Shown: positions 8,253 to 18,648 of the stretch, piece by piece
Numbering within the stretch: the first letter of the stretch is position 1
How the letters are laid out: every line of letters starts with the position of its first letter
DNA from: Rhizobium sp. Q54
Lineage (GTDB): Bacteria > Pseudomonadota > Alphaproteobacteria > UBA828
DNA length: 64,000 bases
Direction: 5' to 3'
Assembly: GCA_945892755.1 (NCBI GenBank)
Contig: CAMDDO010000005.1
Location: forward strand, 1 to 64,000
Made by a program: the position numbers and the translations under genes
Notes under the pieces: generated by a model
What the model saw: only the letters and a program-made list of their open reading frames with translations
Databases searched by the model: none
What the model was told of the DNA's origin: nothing

Positions 8253-10661
8253 CTATCCCGAATGGTCGCCGACCAAGACCTCGCGCTTGCCGACATGGTT
8301 GGCGCGGGTCACGACGCCCTCGACCTCCATGCGCTCGATAATGCGCGCGGCGCGGTTATAGCCGATCTGCAGATGGCGCTGGATGAAGCTGGTCGAGGCC
8401 TTGCGTTCGCGCGCGACCAGCGCCAAAGCCTGGTCATAGAGCGGGTCGTCGCCAAACGCCTCGGCGCCCGGCCCGGCGCTTGCCTCGGGATCCTCCAGCA
8501 CCTCTTCGACATAAGCGGGACGGCCCTTGGCGCGCAGGGCCTCGGTCACGCGCTCGACCTCGGCGTCGCTCACATAGGGCCCATGCACGCGCATGATGCG
8601 CCCGCCGCCTTCCATATAGAGCATGTCGCCCTGACCCAAGAGCTGCTCCGCGCCTTGCTCGCCGAGCACGGTGCGACTGTCGATCTTCGAGGTCACCTGG
8701 AAGCTGATGCGGGTCGGGAAATTGGCCTTGATCGTGCCGGTGATGACGTCGACCGAAGGCCGTTGCGTCGCCATGATTAGGTGCAGACCCGCGGCACGCG
8801 CCATCTGGGCCAGCCGTTGCACCGCGGTCTCGATGTCCTTGCCGGCGACCAGCATCAAATCGGCCATCTCATCGACCACAATCACGATGTAGGGCAGCGG
8901 GTCGAGGCCGAGTTCCTGCTCGACGAACATCGGCTCGCCGCTCTCGGCATCGACGCCGGTCTGCACGCGGCGCGTCAGTGTCTCGCCCGATTTGCGCGCT
9001 TCCTCCAGTCGCTTGTTGTAGCCGGCGATATTGCGCACGCCGAGCCGCGACATGGATTGATAGCGCGTCTCCATTTCGCGCACCGCCCATTTGAGCGCGA
9101 CCACCGCCTTGCCTGGCTCGGTCACCACCGGCGCGATCAGATGCGGGATGTCGTCATAGACCGAAAGCTCCAGCATCTTCGGGTCGATCATGATCAGCTT
9201 GCACTGGTCGGGCGGCAGCCGATAAAGCAGCGAAAGGATCATCGAATTGATCGCGACCGATTTGCCCGAGCCCGTGGTGCCGGCGACCAAGAGATGCGGC
9301 ATGCGCGCGAGATCGGCGATGATCGGGTTGCCCGCGATGTCCTTGCCGAGCGCGAGCGTCAGACTCACCGCGGTATTCTCATAGGCTTCGCTCGACAGAA
9401 GCTCGCGCAAATAGACCGTCTCGCGTTGCGGGTTGGGCAGCTCGATGCCGATCACATTGCGTCCCGGAATAGTCGCGACGCGCACCGAGACCGCGCTCAT
9501 CGAGCGCGCGATATCATCGGCCAGGCCGATCACGCGGGACGTGCGCGTGCCGGCCTCGGGCGCCAATTCATAGAGCGTCACCACCGGGCCCGGGCGCACC
9601 TTGACGATCTGGCCGTTGACGCCGAAATCCTGCAGCACCGATTCGAGCAAACGTGCGTTCTGCTCGATCTGGGCTTCGTCGATCGCCGCCGAACGCTTCG
9701 GCGCGGGCGCCTCGACCAGGAGCGACAAGGAGGGCAACTCATAGTCCTCGCCCGAGGCGAGTTCGAGCGTGGCCTGCCGCTCGGCGGCGGCGCGGCGCGA
9801 GGTCTTTGGTTTTTTCGCCGGCGCTTCAACGCGCTCGCTGACCAGGCCGGCGAGTTTCGGCGCGCGGGGCTCGGCGGCCTCTTCCTCGATGTCTTCGGGC
9901 TCCGGCGGCGCGCGGCGCGCGGCGTGGTCGAACAGATTCGTCGCCGGTTCCCGCCTTGGCTCGGCCGGATTCATATTCAGCTGCCGCCGCGCCAGATTGA
10001 GCGCGAAGCCGAACGGCCGGAGCGCCATGTGATTGAGCGCGACGCGGCCCGCGCGATAGAGCGCGTGCCATTCCTTGGGCGTCAGCCCAAGCGCGATTAC
10101 CAGCACGCCGAGCGCGAGCGCCAAGGCGGCGAGCGGCAGCACGAAGCCGGGCACGCCAAGGCCATCGAGCAGGCGCGCGAGCGGGCCGCCCACGATGTCG
10201 CCGAGCGCGCCGCCAAGCCCGATCTCGAGTGGCCAGAAGGCCGGTCGCCCCAGGCCCTGTAGGCCGATCGCGCCAAGCACGAGCACGATCGGCGCAAGGC
10301 CGAGGCGGAGCGGCCTTCGGCTCAGGCCGCGATGGCTGATCAGGGCCCAGCCCCAGGCGAGCGCGAGCAGAATCGCAGGGCCGGCGGCGATGCCGACCGC
10401 GTGCAGCACGAGATCGGCGGTATGAGAACCCGCGAGGCCGAGCAGATTGTTGGACGGCGCCGAGGTCGCGACGCTGAACGAAGGATCGCGCGCGTCATAG
10501 CTCGCCAGCGAAAGCGCGAGCAGCGCGGCGAGCGCGATCAGGCCGGCGCCGGCCAACTCATAGAGGCGGCGCCGGAAAAAGCGTGCGACGGTCTCGGGCA
10601 AAAACGGGAGCCGGCGCTCCCCCTCGACGCGACTGACCATGACGGGCCTGAAGGCCTCCAC
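8253..10661 (-). CDS. ftsK: DNA translocase FtsK
   Basis: N-terminal TM helices; [21 protein letters not shown] Walker A; C-terminal gamma domain [24 protein letters not shown]. Confidence 0.95.
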   Translation of the reverse strand: MEAFRPVMVSRVEGERRLPFLPETVARFFRRRLYELAGAGLIALAALLALSLASYDARDPSFSVATSAPSNNLLGLAGSHTADLVLHAVGIAAGPAILLALAWGWALISHRGLSRRPLRLGLAPIVLVLGAIGLQGLGRPAFWPLEIGLGGALGDIVGGPLARLLDGLGVPGFVLPLAALALALGVLVIALGLTPKEWHALYRAGRVALNHMALRPFGFALNLARRQLNMNPAEPRREPATNLFDHAARRAPPEPEDIEEEAAEPRAPKLAGLVSERVEAPAKKPKTSRRAAAERQATLELASGEDYELPSLSLLVEAPAPKRSAAIDEAQIEQNARLLESVLQDFGVNGQIVKVRPGPVVTLYELAPEAGTRTSRVIGLADDIARSMSAVSVRVATIPGRNVIGIELPNPQRETVYLRELLSSEAYENTAVSLTLALGKDIAGNPIIADLARMPHLLVAGTTGSGKSVAINSMILSLLYRLPPDQCKLIMIDPKMLELSVYDDIPHLIAPVVTEPGKAVVALKWAVREMETRYQSMSRLGVRNIAGYNKRLEEARKSGETLTRRVQTGVDAESGEPMFVEQELGLDPLPYIVIVVDEMADLMLVAGKDIETAVQRLAQMARAAGLHLIMATQRPSVDVITGTIKANFPTRISFQVTSKIDSRTVLGEQGAEQLLGQGDMLYMEGGGRIMRVHGPYVSDAEVERVTEALRAKGRPAYVEEVLEDPEASAGPGAEAFGDDPLYDQALALVARERKASTSFIQRHLQIGYNRAARIIERMEVEGVVTRANHVGKREVLVGDHSG

Positions 10662-10813
10662 AACCCAACAACGCGATCAATGCGCTTTGGCGCTCAGGCG
10701 CGGCGCTCGCCGGACAAAGAACAGATCACGAATCGAGGCCTATTGATAGCACAGGCCGATGGTCTTGTGAAAAGGCTCGCGGCGGCCGTGCGCCGCCTCG
10801 ATGTGGCGAAAAT

Positions 10814-12196
10814 CTATGTGGCGAGCGTGGTCTCGATCGCCTTGGCCATGCGGAGGAGCCGCTCGTCGGCGCCGGGCGCGGCCATCACCATGAGCCCGAC
10901 GGGAAGACCGTTGCGGTCCGTGCCAACCGGCACGGAGATCGCGCAGAGCCCAAGGAAACTGCCGAGTCGCGTATTGCGCAGGCCCTTCAGATTGGCCCTC
11001 GAATAGGCCTCCATGTCGGTCTCGAGCGCGGCGATCGGCGGCGGGCTGAGCGCCATGGTCGGGGCCACGATCGCGCCTTCGGCCCGAATCCGCCCAGCGA
11101 TCCGGGCGCTGAGCCCGGCCAGGATCTCGCGCAATGTTTGCACCGTGACGGCATTCAGCGTGGCGCCGAAGCGCAGGCGCTCGAGGATTGGCGGAAAGAC
11201 CAGATTCGGCCGCGCCTCAATCACATCCTTCCAGATCGCATAGGCCTCGGCCGAGTGATAAGGCCCGTATTGCACGATCGCGTCATGGGCGGCGTCGAAC
11301 TCGGGCGCCTCGCCGTCTTTAACGGTCGCGCCAGCCTTGGCGAGCTTGGCCAGCGCGGTGTCCACCACCTCGCCGATGCCGTCCTCGAGCGCGCTCCACA
11401 GAATACCGCGCGCCGGCTTGAGGAGCGCCATCTCGCCAAGGGTCGCGCCGCCGAGGTCGGGCGGCTGCGCACTGCCGACGCCGAAGCGCCCATCGAGAAT
11501 GGCGAAGAGAGCCGCGGCATCGGCCACGTCGCGGGTCATCGGCCCGGCGCTATCCATGCTCGGCGAGAGCGGCAACGCGCCCTCGAGCGGCAGCCGGCCG
11601 AACGTGGTCTTGAATCCGACCAGGCCGTTCCAGGCCGACGGCGCGCGTACCGAGCCGCCGGTATCCGAGCCGATCGCGCCGGCGGCGAGCCCGCGCGCAA
11701 CCGAGATCGCGGCGCCCGATGACGAGCCGCCGGGCACACGCGCGATCTTGTCGTCGCAAGCATTGGCCGGCGTACCGAGCATCGGGTTGATGCCGAGGAT
11801 CGAGAACGCGAACTCGGTCTGGTTGGTCTTGCCCAAACAGATGAGCCCCGCGCGGGTCGCGCGTGAAACTAGCATGGCGTCTTTCGGTGCGACGCGCTCT
11901 TGCAGCGTGAGCGAGCCATGCGCCGTGATGTCGCCGGCGGTATCGAACAAATCCTTCCACGAGATCGGCACGCCATCGAGCGGTGAAAGGCGGAGTTTTT
12001 CCTTGGCACGCTTGCGCGCCGCGAGCGCTTCGGCACGGGCACGCGCGGGCGTGGTGCGCAAATAGGTCAGATGCTTCGGGTCATGGGTCGCGATGCGCGC
12101 CAGGAAATGCTCGGTCAGCTCGACCGGGTCGATCGTGCCCGTGGCGATGCCTGCGCCGAGCCCGAGTGCGGTCTCATCGTGCCATTCCCTGCCCAT
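10814..12196 (-). CDS. Amidase (amidase signature family)
   Basis: SWKDLFDTAGDITAHGS, GGSSSGAAISVARGLAAGAIGSDTGGSVRAPSAWNGLVGFKTTFGR. The ORF N-terminal extension to 12517 is antisense to the next gene; start set at MGREWHDET. Confidence 0.9.
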   Translation of the reverse strand: MGREWHDETALGLGAGIATGTIDPVELTEHFLARIATHDPKHLTYLRTTPARARAEALAARKRAKEKLRLSPLDGVPISWKDLFDTAGDITAHGSLTLQERVAPKDAMLVSRATRAGLICLGKTNQTEFAFSILGINPMLGTPANACDDKIARVPGGSSSGAAISVARGLAAGAIGSDTGGSVRAPSAWNGLVGFKTTFGRLPLEGALPLSPSMDSAGPMTRDVADAAALFAILDGRFGVGSAQPPDLGGATLGEMALLKPARGILWSALEDGIGEVVDTALAKLAKAGATVKDGEAPEFDAAHDAIVQYGPYHSAEAYAIWKDVIEARPNLVFPPILERLRFGATLNAVTVQTLREILAGLSARIAGRIRAEGAIVAPTMALSPPPIAALETDMEAYSRANLKGLRNTRLGSFLGLCAISVPVGTDRNGLPVGLMVMAAPGADERLLRMAKAIETTLAT

Positions 12197-12260
12197 CGGT
12201 TTCGTTCCTCTGCGGTTCTTCGCGCTTTCCGCTGGCCTGCGGCGCGGCGATACTAGGGGG

Positions 12261-13496
12261 ATGCAAGAGGGCGAGCAAACCCCGCCACCGATGCGGGTCG
12301 ACGTGATTGTCGCCGGCGGCGGGCTGGTCGGCATGTCGCTTGGGCTGGCGCTGGCCGGCGCGGGGCTCGAGATCGCGGTGGTCGATGCCGAGGCGCCCCA
12401 GGCGATGCGTGCGAAGGGCTTCGACGGCCGGGTCTCGTCGATCGCGCTCGGCTCGAAGCGCGTGCTGGAAGGCATCAGCGTCTGGCCGCGTCTGGCGGCG
12501 GTGGCCGAGCCGATCAACGAGATCCGCGTCTCCGATGGTGAGGCGCCGCTCTATCTGCATTATGACCACAGGGATGTTGGCCGCGATCCGCTCGGCTTCA
12601 TCGTCGAGAACCGCGACATTCGCGCGGCGCTGCTCGATGTGGTGGCCGCCTGTCCGACGCTGCGTCACCTTACGCCCGCGCGGGTCGCGCGCTTGACACC
12701 CGAGCCCGGCGCGATCAGCGCCACGCTTGAGGATGGCCGGGCGATCAAAGCGAGCCTCGCGGTGGTCGCCGAGGGCCGCGACTCAAAGCTTCGTGCCGAA
12801 GCCGGCATCGGCGTCGCCGCGTGGCGCTACAAGCAGACCGGCATCGTCTGCACCGTGGCCCATGAGCGGCCACATCGCGGCATCGCGCATGAGCGCTTCC
12901 TGCCGGCCGGGCCGTTTGCGATCCTGCCCATGCGTGGGCTACGCTCGTCCTTGGTGTGGACCGAGCGGGAAGATCTCGCGCCCGGCCTGCTCGCGCTGCC
13001 CGCCGCCGCGTTCCACGACGAGATGGCGCGACGCTTCGGCGATTTTCTGGGCAAGCTCGAGGTCGTCGGGTCGCGCTGGAGCTATCCCTTGTCGCTCAGC
13101 CATGCCGCGCGCTACAGCGCCGAGCGGCTCGCCTTGATCGGCGATTCGGCACACGCGATCCACCCGATCGCGGGGCAGGGGTTCAATTTGGGCGTTCGCG
13201 ACGTCGCCGCGCTCGCTGAGTTGATCGTCGATCACCATCGGCTCGGGCTCGATATCGGCACCAGCGATGTGCTTGGACGTTATGAGCGCTGGCGGCGCTT
13301 CGATGCGCTCGCGCTGATCGCCGTGACCGACGGTCTGAACCGGTTGTTCTCGAACGACATCGGCCCCATCGTTCTGGCGCGCGACCTCGGATTGGCCGTG
13401 GTCAATCAGGTAAAGCCGCTGAAGCGCCTCTTCATGCGCCACGCCATGGGCACCGTCGGCGACCTGCCCAGGTTAGCGAGGGGGGAGAAGTTGTAG
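12261..13496 (+). CDS. UbiH/UbiF-family FAD-dependent monooxygenase (ubiquinone biosynthesis)
   Basis: VDVIVAGGGLVGMSLGLALAG; ALIGDSAHAIHPIAGQGFNLGVRDVAALAE. Confidence 0.88.
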   Translation: MQEGEQTPPPMRVDVIVAGGGLVGMSLGLALAGAGLEIAVVDAEAPQAMRAKGFDGRVSSIALGSKRVLEGISVWPRLAAVAEPINEIRVSDGEAPLYLHYDHRDVGRDPLGFIVENRDIRAALLDVVAACPTLRHLTPARVARLTPEPGAISATLEDGRAIKASLAVVAEGRDSKLRAEAGIGVAAWRYKQTGIVCTVAHERPHRGIAHERFLPAGPFAILPMRGLRSSLVWTEREDLAPGLLALPAAAFHDEMARRFGDFLGKLEVVGSRWSYPLSLSHAARYSAERLALIGDSAHAIHPIAGQGFNLGVRDVAALAELIVDHHRLGLDIGTSDVLGRYERWRRFDALALIAVTDGLNRLFSNDIGPIVLARDLGLAVVNQVKPLKRLFMRHAMGTVGDLPRLARGEKL

Positions 13497-13519
13497 GCGC
13501 GCGGGTCGCATCGCTCGTC

Positions 13520-13548
13520 TTGACTATTTTGTCTAATCTGTCTATTTA
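13520..13548 (+). promoter_or_regulatory. Candidate sigma70-type promoter of the TA module
   Basis: TTGACT-N17-TATTTA, with ATG at 13558. Confidence 0.5.
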
Positions 13549-13557
13549 CTATAAATC

Positions 13558-13812
13558 ATGCGTTATATGTCGGCCACCGACGCCAAGCAGAAATTCGCTG
13601 CCCTGCTCGATGCGGCGCAGCGCGAGCCCGTGACGATTCGGAAGCAGAAGCGGGACGTCGCCGTGCTGATCTCGGCGGACGACTATGAGCGCCTGTGTTC
13701 TCACAACGCCCAGATGTTCCAGCGCTTCTGCGATCAAATTGCCAAGCGCGCCGCGAAACGCGGCATGACCGGGAAAAAGCTGACGGCGCTACTCGCCAAT
13801 GAAGACGCGTGA
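13558..13812 (+). CDS. Phd/YefM-like antitoxin
   Basis: MSATDAKQKFAALLDAAQREPVTIRKQKRDVAVLISADDYERL; overlaps the PIN toxin start. Confidence 0.85.
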   Translation: MRYMSATDAKQKFAALLDAAQREPVTIRKQKRDVAVLISADDYERLCSHNAQMFQRFCDQIAKRAAKRGMTGKKLTALLANEDA

Positions 13813-14212
13813 ACGTCTCGTTGTCGACACCAATGCGCTGATCAGCCGGCTGCTGCTGCCTCAATCGATACCCGGCCGTGCCGTCCGCAAGGCGGTTGAC
13901 GAGGGCAGGGTCCTCGTTTCGGAGGTGACCTTGGCGGAGCTCGCCGAGGTTCTGTCGCGCGCCAAGTTCGACCCCTATGTGACGATCGAGGAACGGCAGA
14001 CCTTCATGCGGCTGCTCGGGCGAACCGCCGAGCTGGTGCCGATCACACGCCGTGTTCAGGTCTGCCGCGATCCCAAAGACGACATGATTTTAGATTTGGC
14101 ACTCAATGGTGAGGCCCACCTTGTCATCACCGGGGATCGCGATCTTTTGGCCCTCGATCCGTTCGAGGGTATCCCGATCATCACCCAGTCGGCCTATTTG
14201 GAGCGGCGCTGA
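13799..14212 (+). CDS. PIN-domain toxin (COG1569-like putative ribonuclease)
   Basis: LVVDTNALISRLLLPQSIPGRAVRKAVDEGRVLVSEVTLAELAEVLSRAKFDPY; CRDPKDDMILDLALNGEAHLVITGDRDLL. Confidence 0.88.
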   Translation: MKTRERLVVDTNALISRLLLPQSIPGRAVRKAVDEGRVLVSEVTLAELAEVLSRAKFDPYVTIEERQTFMRLLGRTAELVPITRRVQVCRDPKDDMILDLALNGEAHLVITGDRDLLALDPFEGIPIITQSAYLERR

Positions 14213-14225
14213 CCGGGCCGCGCGG

Positions 14226-14633
14226 CTACTCGGCCGCCGCCTTCGCGCCCTTGGCGGGCGACATATAGAGGAAGTAGCTCTTCCGCACCGTCTCGATGAT
14301 CTCCCACGTGAGCGTCTCACCCTCGGCGACGAAAAAGCTGTCGCCGGCTTCGAGCGTGGTCCTGCGCCCTTGCTCGTCGGTGATGATGAGTTTGCCTTTG
14401 AGCAACGTCGCAATCTCGTCCATGGGATAGGTGATGCGGAAATTACCCTTGGTGCATTCCCAGATGCCGGCCGAGAACGCGCCGTCGGGTGAGGCAAAAT
14501 CCTCGCGGCCGCATTGTCTCGGATTGCCGCTGAGCACGACCAGACCAGGGAAACTTTCTTCGAGCGAGCCATAGGCTTCGATCGCCGTTTCGCGTTTGCC
14601 GGTTCGATAAACGTGCATTGCCACCTCCCTCAA
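14226..14633 (-). CDS. Cupin-domain protein (DUF861/EutQ-like)
   Basis: GIWECTKGNFRITYPMDEIATLLKGKLIITDEQGRRTTLEAGDSFFVAEGETLTWEIIETVRKSYF. Confidence 0.8.
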   Translation of the reverse strand: MREVAMHVYRTGKRETAIEAYGSLEESFPGLVVLSGNPRQCGREDFASPDGAFSAGIWECTKGNFRITYPMDEIATLLKGKLIITDEQGRRTTLEAGDSFFVAEGETLTWEIIETVRKSYFLYMSPAKGAKAAAE

Positions 14634-14998
14634 GGATCGCGCCGCAGACCCCTGGCATCAAGCGCGTCGAGATAATCGGCCCAGAGCTTGTCCTTGTTCT
14701 CGCCGAGCTGGCGCAGATAGCCCCATGAATAGATGCCTGTGTTATGCGTGTCGTCAAACACCAGGCGAACCGCGTAGTTGCCGACCGGCTCGATCTCGGT
14801 GATGCCGACATGACGCCGTCCCGCCACGATGGTCTTACCCTCGCCATGGCCCATCACTTCCGCCGACGGACTCTCGACGCGCAACAACTCGGCCGGCAGG
14901 ACAAAATTCCTGCCGTCGTCGAAATTAACTTCAAGGCGCTTCTCGGCCCGGCGATAGCGGATTTCAACCGGCCAATGCGCGGTCGCGTACCGGCTCAT
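14630..14998 (-). CDS. DUF971 (GBBH-like N-terminal) domain protein
   Basis: [40 protein letters not shown]...[36 protein letters not shown]. Confidence 0.88.
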   Translation of the reverse strand: MSRYATAHWPVEIRYRRAEKRLEVNFDDGRNFVLPAELLRVESPSAEVMGHGEGKTIVAGRRHVGITEIEPVGNYAVRLVFDDTHNTGIYSWGYLRQLGENKDKLWADYLDALDARGLRRDP

Positions 14999-15201
14999 GC
15001 GCGTTTGTGCTCGGACTCGTCGAGCGAGCGAGCTTCCTCGACCAACATGATCGGAATGCCATCCCGTATGGGGTAGGCGAGGCGCGCCTTTTCGCTGATC
15101 AATTCCTGACGCTCGGCGTCATAGCGCAACATTTCCTTGGTCAGCGGGCAGACCAGGATTTCCAGGAGGCGCGGATCGACGCTCGGGCGAGTCTCGGGCA
15201 T
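14995..15201 (-). CDS. Trm112 family protein
   Basis: [47 protein letters not shown]. Confidence 0.92.
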   Translation of the reverse strand: MPETRPSVDPRLLEILVCPLTKEMLRYDAERQELISEKARLAYPIRDGIPIMLVEEARSLDESEHKRA

Positions 15202-15219
15202 GGCGTGGCGCTCAGCGCG

Positions 15220-15891
15220 TCATTGTCGGCGAATGCACGCCGGCGCACCGCGCGCTTCGTGCACAGCCATTTCCAAGAGGGTGATGACCGCCTCGGCACG
15301 TGCCGCATCGCTCGGATATTCGAGCAGAGCCTGTTTCTCGTTCGGATGAAACGGGCAGATCATGGCGAGGCAGGTGACGAGATGGTTATCCGGCGCGCGC
15401 TCGATGCTTTTCCAATCGGCGGTCATGCCATGGATTTGGAAATAGTCCTTGAGCGCAGGGATCAAACGCCCTCGATCCAGCGCGGCGCAGGCAGGCTCCG
15501 CGAGATCATCGGCAAAGCGCGCGAAATTGGCCTCGACGCGCCGGTGCATACGGCCTTCCTTCGGCAGCTCGCGCTCGACCTCGAATCGAGCGACGCCCGC
15601 CAACGTAATCAAATACCGCCCGTCGTCGGTCTCGGCAAAGGTGGTGATGCGCCCGGCGCAGCCGATACGATAGATCTCGGGGTAATCGAGCGCGGCGCCC
15701 GGGTGGAGCGGCTGGACCATGCCGATCAGCCGGTTCGAGCCGATCGCCTCCTGCGTCATTTCAAGATAGCGCGGCTCGAAAATATTGAGCGGCAATTTGC
15801 CGCGCGGCAGCAGCAGCACGCCTGGCAGGGGAAAGATCGGAATGACCTCGGGCAGATCCTCGATGCGACGAAAAGCGTTAGGCGTCATCAT
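15220..15891 (-). CDS. LON peptidase substrate-binding (N-terminal) domain protein
   Basis: VIPIFPLPGVLLLPRGKLPLNIFEPRYLEMTQEAIGSNRLIGMVQP; GCAGRITTFAETDDGRYLITLAGVARF. Confidence 0.9.
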   Translation of the reverse strand: MMTPNAFRRIEDLPEVIPIFPLPGVLLLPRGKLPLNIFEPRYLEMTQEAIGSNRLIGMVQPLHPGAALDYPEIYRIGCAGRITTFAETDDGRYLITLAGVARFEVERELPKEGRMHRRVEANFARFADDLAEPACAALDRGRLIPALKDYFQIHGMTADWKSIERAPDNHLVTCLAMICPFHPNEKQALLEYPSDAARAEAVITLLEMAVHEARGAPACIRRQ

Positions 15892-15905
15892 CGCACCACG
15901 GGGCC

Positions 15906-16850
15906 TCAGGAGAAGAGCACGGAGGAGAGCTTGCGTCGTCCCGCGCTCGTCACTGGATTGGTCGGGCCGAACGCCTCGAACAGCTTCAGCAATTGCAGCC
16001 GCGCCGCCTCGTCATTCCATTTGCGATCGCGTCGAATGATTTCGATCAGCGCGTCGACCGCCTGATCGTTGCGCCCTGCCGCGTAAAGCGCCATGGCGAG
16101 GTCATAGCGCGCCTGATGGTTCGCCGGGTCGGCGGCGAGCGTGGCTTCGAGCTCGGCGATACCGGCGCCCGCGGCGCCATCGGCGGGCTTGGCTTGCTCG
16201 GCCAAGGCGAGCGCGGCGGTGGCGCCCTTGACCGCCGGATTGTTGGCGTCTTTGGGGTCGACGGTCGCGAGCAAATCCTTGGCTTCCTTGGTCTTGCCCA
16301 AGGCCACGAAGCAGCGGGCCAAGCCGCCGATCGCCTGCGGCTCGCCCGGTGCGTGGCGCAGGATCTGCGAATAGAGATTGCCCGCGGCCTGGAAATCGCC
16401 GGCCTCGAGAGCGACCTTGGCCTGTTCGAGCGCCTGCTCGACCGGGCTCGGGCCCACGGGGCCGATCAGCCGCTCGATAAAGGATTTGACCTGGCTTTCG
16501 GGCAGCGCACCGACGAAGCCATCGACCGGCTGGCCGCGGCTGAAGGCAAACACCGCCGGAATCGATTGAATGCGGAGCTCCTGGGCGATCTCGGGGTTCT
16601 CGTCGATATTGAGCTTGACCAGACGGACCTTGCCGCCGGCCGCCTTGACCACTTTTTCGAGCACCGGGGTGAGCTGCTTGCACGGCCCGCACCAGGGGGC
16701 CCAAAAATCCACGATCACCGGCGTCTCAAGCGAGCCCTGAAGCACGTCCGCCGCGAAAGTCTGCGTCGTGGTGTCTTTGATCAAGTTGGCGGGCGCGGCC
16801 GCCCCGCCGCTTTGGCCGATCAGCGCTTCCATGCCGGTTCTCTGCTCCAT
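15906..16850 (-). CDS. Thioredoxin-TPR co-chaperone, YbbN/CnoX-like
   Basis: Thioredoxin domain with WAPWCGPCKQLTPVLE plus C-terminal TPR-like helices. Confidence 0.9.
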   Translation of the reverse strand: MEQRTGMEALIGQSGGAAAPANLIKDTTTQTFAADVLQGSLETPVIVDFWAPWCGPCKQLTPVLEKVVKAAGGKVRLVKLNIDENPEIAQELRIQSIPAVFAFSRGQPVDGFVGALPESQVKSFIERLIGPVGPSPVEQALEQAKVALEAGDFQAAGNLYSQILRHAPGEPQAIGGLARCFVALGKTKEAKDLLATVDPKDANNPAVKGATAALALAEQAKPADGAAGAGIAELEATLAADPANHQARYDLAMALYAAGRNDQAVDALIEIIRRDRKWNDEAARLQLLKLFEAFGPTNPVTSAGRRKLSSVLFS

Positions 16851-16947
16851 GCCGGATAGGTCATTGTGGCAATTACATGGCAGGTCGGCAGCGGGCTGAC
16901 AAGGGCGGCGCGGTTGGTCTTGGGCCGAGTCGCGGCGAGGCTTTGGA

Positions 16948-17436
16948 TCAGAGCTCGATTTCGATTGGCTGGTGGCCGCAGGCGGCGATAAAGCGGCGCA
17001 GATCGTCGGGGTGGATCGCGGTCGTCGCGCTATTGGTCAGCGGGTGGTAGTTGAGCACCGCCGCCCGCATCATCCCGGCGTCGAGCACGACGCTGACCCG
17101 GTGTTCTTGGTCGTTGATCAGCGCGAACGGGGTGACCGAGCCCGGCATAACGCCCAGCACCGCCATCAACAGGTCCGGCTTTCCGAACGAGAGCCGGGCG
17201 CTGCCGACGATCTTGCCGATCGCGTTGAGCTCGATCGCGCGCTCATCGAGCGCGACGAGAAGATAAAGCCGGTCCTTCTTGTCCTTGAGGAAAAGACTTT
17301 TGCAATGGCCGCCCGGCAAATGCGCGCAATGGGTCCGGGCCTCCTCGACCGTGAAGACCGGCGGGTGCTGGTGTGTCGTGGTCTCGATTCCGAGCGAGCG
17401 GAGCTTGGCGAACAGGTCGGCGGGTGTCGCGGGCAC
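16948..17436 (-). CDS. YbaK/ProX prolyl-tRNA deacylase-type protein
   Basis: TTHQHPPVFTVEEARTHCAHLPGGHCKSLFLKDKKDRLYLLVALDERAIELN; VTPFALINDQEHRVSVVLDAGMM. Confidence 0.88.
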   Translation of the reverse strand: MPATPADLFAKLRSLGIETTTHQHPPVFTVEEARTHCAHLPGGHCKSLFLKDKKDRLYLLVALDERAIELNAIGKIVGSARLSFGKPDLLMAVLGVMPGSVTPFALINDQEHRVSVVLDAGMMRAAVLNYHPLTNSATTAIHPDDLRRFIAACGHQPIEIEL

Positions 17437-17536
17437 GAGGGTTCCCTTTTTTCAGGCTCTTAACGGTTGGGTCATCTTGCCACGGCAGACTTGCACCTCG
17501 CGCCGCTTCGGTTAATATCCGGCGCTCTTCGTGGAC

Positions 17537-17611
17537 GCGGGCGTAGCTCAGGGGTAGAGCACAACCTTGCCAAGGTTGGGGTCGTGAGTTCGAATCTCAT
17601 CGCCCGCTCCA
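17537..17611 (+). tRNA. tRNA-Gly (anticodon GCC), CCA encoded
   Basis: Acceptor GCGGGCG/CGCCCGC, anticodon loop CTTGCCAAG, T-loop GTTCGAATC, 3' CCA. Confidence 0.95.
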
Positions 17612-17674
17612 ATTTCTCATTCGAGAATCGTGGTTGAAAACGCGGCGCCGCTACCCGAGCGGCGCTCGCGCTTC

Positions 17675-17827
17675 TCATGCGCTGGGTGGTTTGCCGAATA
17701 GCTCCTGATGCATGCGCGCGGCATAGGCCTTGAGGTTGGTCAGTTTCAGATAGTTCTCCATCTTGAAACAGAACGGGCTATCGCTCGGCAGCGTTCCGGG
17801 TCCGCGCAGACTATAGAGCGTGATCAT
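17675..17827 (-). pseudogene. Glutathione-S-transferase-like remnant (50 aa) with apparent internal deletion
   Basis: MITLYSLRGPGTLPSDSPFCFKMENYLK resembles a GST N-terminus; it runs in frame into LTNLKAYAARMHQELFGKPPSA, resembling a GST C-terminus. Confidence 0.5.
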
Positions 17828-17923
17828 TGGCAGCGCCTCCCCGGGGGGTGTCGCGGCACGGCGCACCGTCTGGCGTGCGCCTAGCCTGCATGGCAGAGTG
17901 CGCCGGCCGGATTGTGAGGTCAA

Positions 17924-18643
17924 ATGACGGAAATTTTGGCCGGCGTATTGCAACAGGCCGCGCCCCTGGCGTTTGAACGCCTCTCGCTCGACGGCCGCCG
18001 CATCGGGCTTGTCATCGTCGACGAAGTGGTTGGATTTGCCTCGGTCGGTGGCGGCAATCTCGCGCCGAAAGCCGAGAACGCGCAGGTCCGCCGCATGGTC
18101 CAAGAGACCGTGAAGCTCGCGCGCGACTTTGTCGCCGCGCGACGCCCGATCCTGGCCTTTCTCGACACGCATGAGGCGGGCAAGCCCGAGCCGCCCTATC
18201 CGCCGCATTGCATCGAAGGCAGCGGCGAGGAAAAGCTCGTGCCAGAGCTCGCTTGGCTCGCGATCGAGCCGCACGCCACCTTGATGCGCAAGGATTGCAT
18301 CAACGGTTTCATCGGTGCGATGACGCCGAACGGCGACAATCTGCTGATCGATTGGCTTCGCGTGAACCGTCTTGATTCGATTTTGACGGTGGGCATTTGC
18401 ACCGACATCTGCGTGATGGATTTCGTGCTGACGCTGCTCTCCGCGCGCAATCATGGCCTGACGTACAATTTGAAGGACGTCTACGTCTATGAACCTGGCT
18501 GTGCGACCTATGATTTGCCGGAGGCGGCGGTACGCGAGGCCGGTTTGCCCGAAACCGCGACGCACAGGCAAGACCTGACGCACCATATGGGGTTCTACTT
18601 CATGGCAGCGCGTGGCGCGCGCCTGCTTAACGAGGTCGCCTAA
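17924..18643 (+). CDS. Isochorismatase/nicotinamidase-family cysteine hydrolase
   Basis: [17 protein letters not shown]...[31 protein letters not shown]...[23 protein letters not shown]. Confidence 0.85.
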   Translation: MTEILAGVLQQAAPLAFERLSLDGRRIGLVIVDEVVGFASVGGGNLAPKAENAQVRRMVQETVKLARDFVAARRPILAFLDTHEAGKPEPPYPPHCIEGSGEEKLVPELAWLAIEPHATLMRKDCINGFIGAMTPNGDNLLIDWLRVNRLDSILTVGICTDICVMDFVLTLLSARNHGLTYNLKDVYVYEPGCATYDLPEAAVREAGLPETATHRQDLTHHMGFYFMAARGARLLNEVA

Positions 18644-18648
18644 GCATA

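Noticed and set aside
8781-10262. 493-aa plus-strand ORF
   Set aside because: Antisense to ftsK; RH-rich mirror-frame artefact.
12197-12517. N-terminal 107 residues of the amidase ORF
   Set aside because: Antisense to the UbiH-like gene; the amidase family start fits MGREWHDET at 12196.
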